From positions 1 through 39,344 of IMG/VR virus record IMGVR_UViG_3300046007_012848: a stretch of 39,344 bases of DNA. One strand, written 5' to 3'. How positions within the stretch are numbered: the first letter of the stretch is position 1; every line of letters begins with the position of its first letter. This document shows, one piece after another, positions 23,892-31,026 of this stretch. Both the position numbers and the translations under genes were made by a program. The notes beneath the pieces are model-generated. The model was not told the DNA's origin and made no database searches. It saw nothing but the letters and a program-made list of their open reading frames with translations. The DNA comes from a virus.

Positions 23892-25275
23892 TGTCCAACG
23901 ATTATTCCTGGAGATGATGTTGCAAGATGCACAGAGTTATGTGCGTGTGCAGAATATCTTTAATCCAGAGAATTTTGATCGCGCTCTGAGAGCCGCAGCT
24001 GAATTCATTAAAGAACACTGCGACCGACACAAGACCATGCCCGAGCGCACACAGGTGTCTGCTACCACCGGCGTCAAACTTGAGCACATACCCGATCTCA
24101 ATGAGGGGCACTTTGATTGGTTCCTTGAAGAGTTTGAAGGATTCACACGCCGACAAGAACTAGAACGGGCGATCTTGAAGTCTGCAGATTTGCTGGAAAA
24201 AGGCAACTTTGATCCTGTAGAAAAACTGATTAAGGATGCGGTACAGATATCTTTGACCAAGGACATGGGCACAGATTACTTTGATGATCCGCGAGCCCGA
24301 CTCATGGCGCTAAAGAGCAACAACGGACAGAATAGCACGGGCTGGCCTGCGCTAGACAAACTGCTGTATGGTGGATTCAATCGCGGAGAATTACAGATCT
24401 TCGCCGGTGGATCAGGGTCAGGCAAGAGTTTGTTCATGCAGAACCTGGCAGTGAACTGGAGCCAGGCCGGACTCAATGGTGTGTACATCACTTTGGAGTT
24501 GTCAGAAGGACTGTGTTCCTATCGCATAGATTCAATGATGACTAACACAGCGGCCAAGGAGATCTTCCGAGACATCGACACAGTGGAGATGAAGGTCAAG
24601 ATGCTGGCCAAGAAGGCAGGAAAACTGCGTATCAAATACATGCCGGCACAGAGTACAGTGAATGACATCCGCGCCTATCTTAAAGAGCTGGAAATACAGA
24701 CCAAAGTCAAGACAGACTTCTTGTGCATCGATTATTTAGATTTGCTGATGCCAGTGTCGGCCAAGGTAAGCCCCAACGATTTGTTCGTCAAGGACAAATA
24801 TGTTTCAGAAGAACTGCGCAATCTAGCCAAGGAACTTAATGTGTTGTTTGTTACTGCCTCGCAGTTGAACCGAGCGGCAGTGGAAGAGATTGAGTTTGAT
24901 CATAGCCATATATCGGGTGGTATCAGTAAAATCAACACAGCGGACAATGTCTTTGGCATCTTCACCAGCAGAGCCATGCGTGAGCGCGGACGCTATCAAC
25001 TACAGTTGATGAAGACTAGAAGTTCTAGCGGTGTTGGGCAGAAAGTAGAACTAGAGTTTGACATCGAGAGTCTGCGCATCCGAGATCTTGCACAGGACGA
25101 AGGCTATCAAGAGTTCAAGAAGCGTGCCCCATCGATTTACGAATCTATCAAAGCCAAATCTACACTGACCGACGATGAGCCCAATGCTACAGTGGCAGAT
25201 GAGCCCGGCAAGATTACAGCAGAAATACAGTCGAATAAACTCAAGCAATTGCTGGGGCAGATCAAGCAATCTTGA
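23869..25275 (+). CDS. Replicative DnaB-like helicase, T4 gp41 type
   Basis: A 468-residue protein (T4 gp41 has 475). The start is a TTG inside the primase gene, preceded by AAGGA. An N-terminal helical domain (1-130) is followed by a RecA-like ATPase core: STGWPALDKLLYGGFNRGEL, Walker A GGSGSGKS at 180-187, VYITLELSEG (H1a), FLCIDYLDLL (Walker B), and LFVTASQLNR. It unwinds the fork as a hexamer together with the primase. The last residues (LKQLLGQIKQS) recur, in different codons, in a non-coding stretch at 27009-27071. The end overlaps the convergent polymerase gene by 14 bp. Confidence 0.9.
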   Translation: MLKDYGIDVQRLFLEMMLQDAQSYVRVQNIFNPENFDRALRAAAEFIKEHCDRHKTMPERTQVSATTGVKLEHIPDLNEGHFDWFLEEFEGFTRRQELERAILKSADLLEKGNFDPVEKLIKDAVQISLTKDMGTDYFDDPRARLMALKSNNGQNSTGWPALDKLLYGGFNRGELQIFAGGSGSGKSLFMQNLAVNWSQAGLNGVYITLELSEGLCSYRIDSMMTNTAAKEIFRDIDTVEMKVKMLAKKAGKLRIKYMPAQSTVNDIRAYLKELEIQTKVKTDFLCIDYLDLLMPVSAKVSPNDLFVKDKYVSEELRNLAKELNVLFVTASQLNRAAVEEIEFDHSHISGGISKINTADNVFGIFTSRAMRERGRYQLQLMKTRSSSGVGQKVELEFDIESLRIRDLAQDEGYQEFKKRAPSIYESIKAKSTLTDDEPNATVADEPGKITAEIQSNKLKQLLGQIKQS

Positions 25276-26965
25276 GATATTGATCGATAGCCACAGCCTT
25301 GATGTCTTTTCTGGGCACTTGCAGGAATTGGCTACCATCTCGGCTCTGGCGTTCGCCTTGCCCTATCAGCACCGAGCCGGTGCCATATTTCACAGGATGA
25401 TCCACTATAAGATCCACATACTCTCCTTCGCCTACTCCCAGAGTAATGAAATGGATATATTTCTGTTTGTCTCGTCGGAACACACGACTGTTGGCCACGA
25501 TACCAGCAAATTCAAACTTATCTAAGTAAAGATTACGCACCCCCATGCGCGGCAAGAATCCTGGAGAATTCCAGCAGCCGTGCTCCAGGAATGATTCTAC
25601 AGGATCTTCAGTGATCCAGTTATCAAATCCTAAGTCACGCAGATCCCAGCCTGCCCGCTTGGCTTCGTTCCTATAGACCCAACGGGCATAACTACCCTGG
25701 CAGTGTTTCAAGGCCGCACGCCAAAATTCTCTAGGATTGTGAGCTTTCTGCCAGGCCAGGGCCCAGATCAATCTACCCAGATTCACAGCATGGGCTCGGC
25801 ACAGGCCAAATCCTGACAGACTCTGCATCTCTTGATAGATGGCATGTCGATCTGGATGATCTCCCAAACGGGCCATAAACTCCATGACCTTTTCTTCGTT
25901 GCGTTTGGCAAAGGCACGACGATACATGTCAGCTTCGTAGGCATTGACCGAGATCAGTTTCATGATCTTTTCTATGGCATCATCCTCGCATACTATGGCC
26001 GACTCCTGCACCGATGTCTTGGTCCAGTCATGGAAGAACGAAGCTTTTTTTCGTCCCTCCACTGCCACCGGGCGTACTAATGCAGTAGCAAACACACAGT
26101 CCTCTACCGATGTAGGTTTGATAGCTCGGAACAGACGGCGCATAGCCGGAGATTCTCCCTGGGTGACACCTAGGACATCTCCACGCTGCAAAAGATCCTC
26201 TGTGAGATCATCTTCTTTGGGATATTCGTGTATCATGCGGGTAGGGTCAATCTCCATGAGTTGACTGAGACCTCGATTGGCCAGGATGTCTACCTTGAGA
26301 TGTTCCAGATCCTCGACTTCGTTTTTGTCCAGCAAGATGAGATTGTCATCGCGGAACAGGCTCTGTGGCAATTTCCGATCGAACACTATGACACCACCGC
26401 AATGTTTTGATAGGCAGCGTTTCTTGCCCATGAGTTTTTTTTCTATGCGGCGTGCTTCTTCTACATCTAGGCCCAGTTTAGCATAGTCTATTTCTTTGGG
26501 CAAGCGCCCTTTGGCACCCAGTCGTTTGGCCGCTTCTCGCCTGGCGCTTTTCTCTTTATACATCACATAGTTGCTGATGCGGGCGGTCTTGCCCGGCCAT
26601 GCATCAAAGATCCTCTGCATAGCTAGTTCTTGCTGATGATGTGGCACATCGATGTCCACATCGGGCAGATCGTCTCGGAAAGGATTGAGGAATCTAGCCA
26701 GGGGTATGTTCCATTCTATAGGATCCACATCGGTGATGCCCATGAGATAGCACACCAGACTAGATCCCGCAGATCCTCGTGTCATGTGTGGTATATCTTG
26801 ATTGAGATCCAGGACCCTGCGGATTTTGAGGAAATAATCCGTGAATCTCTGGTTGATGATTATGCCAAATTCTTCTGCTAATCTGTTTTGATATTCTGTG
26901 CCCTCTGGGCAAGGTCTTCGAAATTCTGCCAATAATGCTTCGATCTGCTGTAATTCTGTCGCCAT
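25262..26965 (-). CDS. DnaE-like DNA polymerase III alpha core without PHP domain
   Basis: A 567-residue protein. The palm begins almost at once: TRGSAGSSLVCYLMGITDVDP (62-82; E. coli GRGSGAGSLVAYAL), FLNPFRDDLPDVDIDVP with Asp102 and Asp104, and LKVDILANRG with Asp226, so all three catalytic aspartates are present. Then come QGESPAMRRLF, ALVRPV (295-300), YEADMYRRAFAKRNEEKV and GFGLCRAHAVNLGRL (fingers), and a C-terminal OB-like segment. The PHP domain and the C-terminal tau-binding domain are missing (E. coli DnaE: 1160 residues). The ATG at 26965 is preferred over an upstream start because the longer N-terminus is only the antisense of a helicase remnant. Confidence 0.85.
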   Translation of the reverse strand: MATELQQIEALLAEFRRPCPEGTEYQNRLAEEFGIIINQRFTDYFLKIRRVLDLNQDIPHMTRGSAGSSLVCYLMGITDVDPIEWNIPLARFLNPFRDDLPDVDIDVPHHQQELAMQRIFDAWPGKTARISNYVMYKEKSARREAAKRLGAKGRLPKEIDYAKLGLDVEEARRIEKKLMGKKRCLSKHCGGVIVFDRKLPQSLFRDDNLILLDKNEVEDLEHLKVDILANRGLSQLMEIDPTRMIHEYPKEDDLTEDLLQRGDVLGVTQGESPAMRRLFRAIKPTSVEDCVFATALVRPVAVEGRKKASFFHDWTKTSVQESAIVCEDDAIEKIMKLISVNAYEADMYRRAFAKRNEEKVMEFMARLGDHPDRHAIYQEMQSLSGFGLCRAHAVNLGRLIWALAWQKAHNPREFWRAALKHCQGSYARWVYRNEAKRAGWDLRDLGFDNWITEDPVESFLEHGCWNSPGFLPRMGVRNLYLDKFEFAGIVANSRVFRRDKQKYIHFITLGVGEGEYVDLIVDHPVKYGTGSVLIGQGERQSRDGSQFLQVPRKDIKAVAIDQYLKIA

Positions 26966-26994
26966 GATATGTGCCTTTAAATATGCCTGTGTGA

Positions 26995-27002
26995 TATTTA
27001 CA
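26995..27002 (-). promoter_or_regulatory. Late-promoter-like TGTAAATA for the polymerase gene
   Basis: Lies 30 bases upstream of the ATG at 26965, giving a predicted 24-nt leader with a weak AAAGG box. Two mismatches to TATAAATA. Confidence 0.3.
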
Positions 27003-27008
27003 ATTTGA

Positions 27009-27071
27009 CAAAAGGTACTCAATAATAATGACAATCTTAAACAACTGCTGGGACAAATCAAACAGTCATGA
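27009..27071 (+). pseudogene. Remnant of a helicase C-terminus
   Basis: Reading from 27009 the frame gives QKVLNNNDNLKQLLGQIKQS and a TGA stop at 27069-27071, with an in-frame TGA just upstream (27006-27008). The last 11 residues are identical to the end of the gp41-type helicase at 25275, yet the codons differ at many third positions (CTT/CTC, AAA/AAG, CAA/CAG). It is thus the end of a diverged helicase gene, not a recent copy. No full gene is attached. Confidence 0.75.
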
Positions 27072-27096
27072 TATTTTTGATGCCAGGAGAGATTGA

Positions 27097-27711
27097 ATGA
27101 TAGATGACAATCTTATTAAAAATTCTGTAGATCATGCCCGGTGCAGTATCGCTGAGCAAAAGTTTTTGATTCCGGGTATTCTAGGGGCTGTACAAAACAT
27201 GCTCCATCCAGATCTCAGAACCAAACTCAATCATTTTCTTGAATTTTCAGATCGCGACTGGATTCCAGAATTACAACAAGAAGATTTGCCTCGCAAAAAA
27301 ATAAACTGGGAACCCGAATCGGTGATCGAAGAATTGCATGAAATCATGGTGGCCCTTACTCCAACAGTGAATGCACTTTTCTCTTCAGATTCCCCTTTGC
27401 ATTTTTGGGGAATTTCTTTGTGGAAAGACACAGGGGGATATTATATCTATGAACATAAAGACAACACAGATTTACATTCTGTTGTACATGTGTATTTAGA
27501 TAGCAAAGGTCCTTGTCCAGGAACGGTATTTCAACATGAAGGATCCTTGATAGACATCAACCATGTAGCAAATACTGGTTACATATATTGCAATGGTCGA
27601 GAAAGATTGACACACAATATCGCTTATCCTGTGCCCCATGGTACAGTAAGATACAGTTTATATGCTCAATGGAGTTTGTTGCCCAAGTATTTTCCCAATG
27701 CCCCACAGTGA
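27097..27711 (+). CDS. 2OG-Fe(II) dioxygenase-like protein
   Basis: A 204-residue protein. YYIYEHKDNTDLHSVVHVYL gives HxD (His120, Asp122), and LTHNIAYPVPHGTVRYSLYAQW gives the distal His173 and the 2OG-binding Arg185, 12 residues apart, as expected for the fold. An AGGAGAG box precedes the ATG. The gene is AT-richer than the helicase and polymerase genes and follows the helicase scar. Its 3' end overlaps the convergent gene by 54 bp. The substrate may be a product of the amidinotransferase module nearby. Confidence 0.65.
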   Translation: MIDDNLIKNSVDHARCSIAEQKFLIPGILGAVQNMLHPDLRTKLNHFLEFSDRDWIPELQQEDLPRKKINWEPESVIEELHEIMVALTPTVNALFSSDSPLHFWGISLWKDTGGYYIYEHKDNTDLHSVVHVYLDSKGPCPGTVFQHEGSLIDINHVANTGYIYCNGRERLTHNIAYPVPHGTVRYSLYAQWSLLPKYFPNAPQ

Positions 27712-28485
27712 TTGATCATCTAAATCGCGAGCCACATGTATCATTTTGGTAGGACGAAGATCCAATTGAGTGCAAATCTTTGATGCAAGATCTCCGTAAG
27801 TAAGCCATCCATAATCTCTGGGAATGTTGTGCATCATGAAGACTCCGCAACTCATCGATCCGGCATTGACTCCTGGCTGCCATTTATTAAACATTGTTAT
27901 TGAATCCATGGTGCGTTGTCTTGACCACCTGAGACCAACCCTGTTCCATGTCAGAGCATATTTGCTAATACTCATAGCAAAACTCTTGATATTAGGATGA
28001 TTTAAGTCGATGCAGATATCTTTGGCTGTGGTGATCCAGGCCATGTCGACATGGATGTCTATTCCTTTTACCTCGCATTCCTTGAGTATGTCGTTCCAGT
28101 TGTGTCGCAGATCACATTCATGCCAATTGGGTAAACTAACTATCAACGGAACACCGGCTGTAAGTGATCCCGGTTGTGTTTCGTGTAAACCCATCAATCC
28201 ATAATAGGCATATTCATAGGGCAAAACTTGCACCTGGAAAGCGTGTTTGAGTAGCAAACTTTCAATAAAATGTGTACAACCCATTATGGCATCCACGCAT
28301 GGAAATGCTTCCCATCCTTGTATGTCATTAAGTTTTGTTGATTGAAACCATTCTTGGGCAACGGGTACATATTGTTCCAACGTACAACATTTCTGCGATT
28401 CTTCAAACCATCGATTTTTAAGGTTTGTTAAAAATGCATCTTGGATAGGATATAATTTTTCGGTCAACTGGTGCTTTGTTATCAT
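27658..28485 (-). CDS. PLP-dependent aminotransferase-like protein (fold type I), diverged
   Basis: A 275-residue protein. GIDIHVDMAW (Asp147) and, 28 residues later, SFAMSISKYALTWNRVGLRWSR (Lys175 in S-x-S-K) match the PLP-pyridine Asp and Schiff-base Lys segments of class I/II aminotransferases; GVPLIVSLPNWHECD resembles the PLILSxPNNPxG loop. It is about 100 residues shorter than typical enzymes (about 390), so the C-terminal domain is reduced. The start overlaps the previous stop (ATGA). It shares an operon with the amidinotransferase. An inactive or non-canonical role is possible. Confidence 0.5.
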   Translation of the reverse strand: MITKHQLTEKLYPIQDAFLTNLKNRWFEESQKCCTLEQYVPVAQEWFQSTKLNDIQGWEAFPCVDAIMGCTHFIESLLLKHAFQVQVLPYEYAYYGLMGLHETQPGSLTAGVPLIVSLPNWHECDLRHNWNDILKECEVKGIDIHVDMAWITTAKDICIDLNHPNIKSFAMSISKYALTWNRVGLRWSRQRTMDSITMFNKWQPGVNAGSMSCGVFMMHNIPRDYGWLTYGDLASKICTQLDLRPTKMIHVARDLDDQSLWGIGKILGQQTPLSI

Positions 28486-28931
28486 CGTTCGGCTCGATCA
28501 ATGAGATATTGATAAAACGGAGAAACAAAATGCAAGGACCATGTTCCGTCGTGTCCAAAATGTGTTTCTCCGATTATTTTGTTTTCCAATTTTATTCCTA
28601 AATTTGTTTGTTGAGTAGCCCAGGGTTCTGGATATATCGGACGGAATTCGCCGGAATTCCATACGAGATTTTGACAATCGATTCCATCTATCCGAAGTGT
28701 CCGTAAAATAATCATCTGTTTCGGATCATTGATTGTGGAGCCTTGTTTCGTTATTTGTAAACAATGCGAACCGAAACTGAGATTCTGGCTGAATGACAAA
28801 TGATTCTGACCTAATGATAGCACAGGCACTATTTCTTCATCATCTATCTTTATGACAAGACCGGGCCTGTGTGTTTCGTAGATACAATCAAGTGAGAATT
28901 CAAAAATTAAAATTTCTGAATCAGATTTCAC
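28482..28931 (-). CDS. Hypothetical beta-rich protein
   Basis: A 149-residue protein. The GTG at 28931 overlaps the amidinotransferase stop by 11 nt and is preferred to an upstream start deep inside that gene. Alternating hydrophobic residues (SEILIFEFSLDCIYET, GLVIKIDDEEIVPVLSL, MIILRTLRIDGIDC) predict a beta sandwich, with a C-terminal WSLHFVSPFYQYLID. This could be a carbohydrate-binding-like or accessory fold; no family is recognised. It lies between two enzyme genes in the AT-rich cassette. Confidence 0.5.
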   Translation of the reverse strand: MKSDSEILIFEFSLDCIYETHRPGLVIKIDDEEIVPVLSLGQNHLSFSQNLSFGSHCLQITKQGSTINDPKQMIILRTLRIDGIDCQNLVWNSGEFRPIYPEPWATQQTNLGIKLENKIIGETHFGHDGTWSLHFVSPFYQYLIDRAER

Positions 28932-29952
28932 TGACACGATAAATTCCGTTAGGTCCTCGGTCTGGCCAATAGTCGATTTCACCGCCCTCACGGTAGACAT
29001 CACTGCTGAGGCAATGGAGCCCTGCATCCCAAAATGCGCAGGTTCGGAAATTTACAACGTGTGGTGTGACGCCGATACTTTCAAAAAACTTAAACGCTCG
29101 ATCATCTTGGGCCGCGCAGACGATATTTTTATCGTCAACTACAATCATGTTTACCTCGAACACCGTTTCATTGGGATTGCCTAACCAGGATTCGGCGACC
29201 GATAACACACCATCGTTGAAATGTGTATAATCAATGCCGGGAACCCACCATTTCAAACTGTGTCCATTGTTCTTTGGTTCCGGAAGTCGGAATATTTCCC
29301 AACCTGGAAAACTTTCCGCATAGTGCGTACGATAATGGGTACTAAAAATATATCCTGGCTTTAATGGACAAAAAACGCTATCACTGTGATCTCCGGTGGT
29401 ACTGACATGCACTCGGTGTTTTTCAGAAAAAAGTTTGGCAACTTGTAAATTTTTTTCCGTTACAGTAGCATTGTTGGGATCATAATCTATAAACAAATCT
29501 TTCCCCATCCTGGCCACAGCAGGAAAAGCCAGCCACGGCATGGGATCATCACTGGATCTATCTAGTATTTTTACTTTTTGCCCGTGATCTTTATATCTGT
29601 CTATGGCGTGTTGATAAGGTTGTATCCCAGATTCCCACTGTGGTGTGATATACAAGGTATCATCTATGGTAATTGCCCAATCACAGGGCGCCATTGGAGG
29701 TTTAAGTAAATTTCCTGTACTATCCATGTAATCACTGACATTGTCACTGAATTCAGGGACAACAACTTTTATATCTAAATTTTCCAATACCGAGACTAGA
29801 TTTTTCAAATCCTGTTGTGTGATTTCTGTTATTTGACACAAAACATCTTCGGTTTTGCTGTCATAGATCTCATAGAATTTTTCTGGATAAGTCCCTCCTA
29901 TCCATACTTCCTTGAGAGGATTAAATTGACAATAATTGCCGATTTTTGTCAT
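28921..29952 (-). CDS. Amidinotransferase/arginine deiminase superfamily protein
   Basis: A 343-residue protein close in size to glycine/inosamine amidinotransferases. Landmarks are FNPLKEVWIGG at the N-terminus (compare WDPLxEVIVG), PPMAPCDWAITIDDTLYITP, THYRTHYAESFPGWEI, the His/Asp pair in TTGDHSDSVF (His189, Asp191) and the nucleophile region DAGLHCLSSDVYREGG with Cys314. These enzymes move an amidino group from arginine to an amine, or hydrolyse it. It is first in a three-gene minus-strand operon with an aminotransferase-like gene; the gene is AT-rich. The product is not known. Confidence 0.8.
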   Translation of the reverse strand: MTKIGNYCQFNPLKEVWIGGTYPEKFYEIYDSKTEDVLCQITEITQQDLKNLVSVLENLDIKVVVPEFSDNVSDYMDSTGNLLKPPMAPCDWAITIDDTLYITPQWESGIQPYQHAIDRYKDHGQKVKILDRSSDDPMPWLAFPAVARMGKDLFIDYDPNNATVTEKNLQVAKLFSEKHRVHVSTTGDHSDSVFCPLKPGYIFSTHYRTHYAESFPGWEIFRLPEPKNNGHSLKWWVPGIDYTHFNDGVLSVAESWLGNPNETVFEVNMIVVDDKNIVCAAQDDRAFKFFESIGVTPHVVNFRTCAFWDAGLHCLSSDVYREGGEIDYWPDRGPNGIYRVSEI

Positions 29953-30003
29953 TTCAGTTGAACCTTTTAAAAAAAATACTTATTATGCATATCCGAGACT
30001 GCA

Positions 30004-30011
30004 AATAAATA
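30004..30011 (+). promoter_or_regulatory. Late-promoter-like AATAAATA
   Basis: One mismatch to TATAAATA, 18 bases before the ATG at 30030. It heads the run of late genes to 32879. The 77-bp gap 29953-30029 shows no clear promoter for the leftward genes. Confidence 0.5.
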
Positions 30012-30029
30012 AAAAAAAGGCAATAAAGA

Positions 30030-30290
30030 ATGCAAAAGCGCACCCGCAGCATACTAGAAGAATTAGATGCGATCTACATCGAGAAAAACGCCGATCGTGA
30101 TCGCCGCTATATCATCGAGAGCCGGGCGCAAAATGTCATAGCCAGCGCTGTAAGACTGGTCGAGCAGATCGAATCCACTTATCCTGCTGATCAAGCGGAA
30201 AACCTGGTGCGTAAACTACTCAATGCTATCAAGAACAAAGATGCGGGAAAATTCACCCGCTCAGTGAGACGAACAGATGCAGATACATGA
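30030..30290 (+). CDS. Small late phage protein
   Basis: An 86-residue, mostly helical protein with a charged N-terminus (MQKRTRSILEELDAIYIEKNADRDRR) and a basic tail. It follows a late-promoter-like octamer and overlaps the next gene by 14 nt. It is probably a virion assembly or head-core component by position; no family is recognised. Confidence 0.45.
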   Translation: MQKRTRSILEELDAIYIEKNADRDRRYIIESRAQNVIASAVRLVEQIESTYPADQAENLVRKLLNAIKNKDAGKFTRSVRRTDADT

Positions 30291-31026
30291 ACTAACACAA
30301 CCCGATCAAGAACAGTTAGACGAAGTGATAGGTGGTCTAGCCCGCATGGCCGGCCAGGCCATAGCCAAGTCTCCGGTAGGCCAAGCCGTGGGCTCTGCAG
30401 TGGGTGCAGCCAAACAGGGATTCCAGCAAAGCGCAGTTGGGCAAACTCTGCAAAAAGCCGGAGACATTGAGCGCCAAGCAAAGATGAGCGCACAGACACA
30501 GGGTCTGGCCAAGGCCGCTCTGCAGCAGTGGAACAACAAGGTTCTGCAACTTACACAGGCCAACAAAGGACAGCCAGTTTCTGATCAGGAATATTTCACG
30601 CAACTGCAGGACTTTGTTAATCGTGTGATGCTGCAAGGAGCCTTTAGCCGATTGGACGGAACCAGCGCCAAACGTGTGAAACAGGCCATAGCCGGGGTCA
30701 CTGGTGTGAGGAACAACCCGACTCAATTGCAAGACAAGATGGAACAATTGGTGACCACCGCTTCAGCGTCACGTCAGGATCCCAATGCCTACTATGGCGC
30801 TTCCCGAGGAAGTGCAGCAAAAGCACCCACAGGTGCCGCACAGGCCGGTGCTGCACAACAGGCCGCACCGTTGGTGCAACAATTTTTAAATCAATCTGTT
30901 TCCGCTGCTCAGCAACAGGGATTCAAAACATTCCTACAACAGTATGCAGGAACCGGTGCGGTGCGTAGTACCGGAAATGCCACGGTCGATGCTTTTTTGA
31001 AAGAGTTAGGACTCAGAGTACAATGA
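30277..31026 (+). CDS. Ala/Gln-rich late protein with N-terminal capsid-tag-like motif
   Basis: A 249-residue low-complexity protein rich in Ala, Gln and Gly, predicted mostly helical (ARMAGQAIAKSPVGQAVGSAVG, AALQQWNNKVLQL, AAQAGAAQQAAPLVQQFL). It begins MQIHELTQ, an [IL]-x-E motif in residues 3-5 shared with three other late proteins here. The composition fits an internal head or scaffold protein. The stop overlaps the next start (ATGA). Confidence 0.5.
   Translation: MQIHELTQPDQEQLDEVIGGLARMAGQAIAKSPVGQAVGSAVGAAKQGFQQSAVGQTLQKAGDIERQAKMSAQTQGLAKAALQQWNNKVLQLTQANKGQPVSDQEYFTQLQDFVNRVMLQGAFSRLDGTSAKRVKQAIAGVTGVRNNPTQLQDKMEQLVTTASASRQDPNAYYGASRGSAAKAPTGAAQAGAAQQAAPLVQQFLNQSVSAAQQQGFKTFLQQYAGTGAVRSTGNATVDAFLKELGLRVQ

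Noticed and set aside
26966-27061. A 32-residue N-terminal extension of the DnaE-like polymerase
   Set aside because: It is encoded opposite the helicase remnant and an AT-rich gap; the polymerase homology starts after the ATG at 26965.
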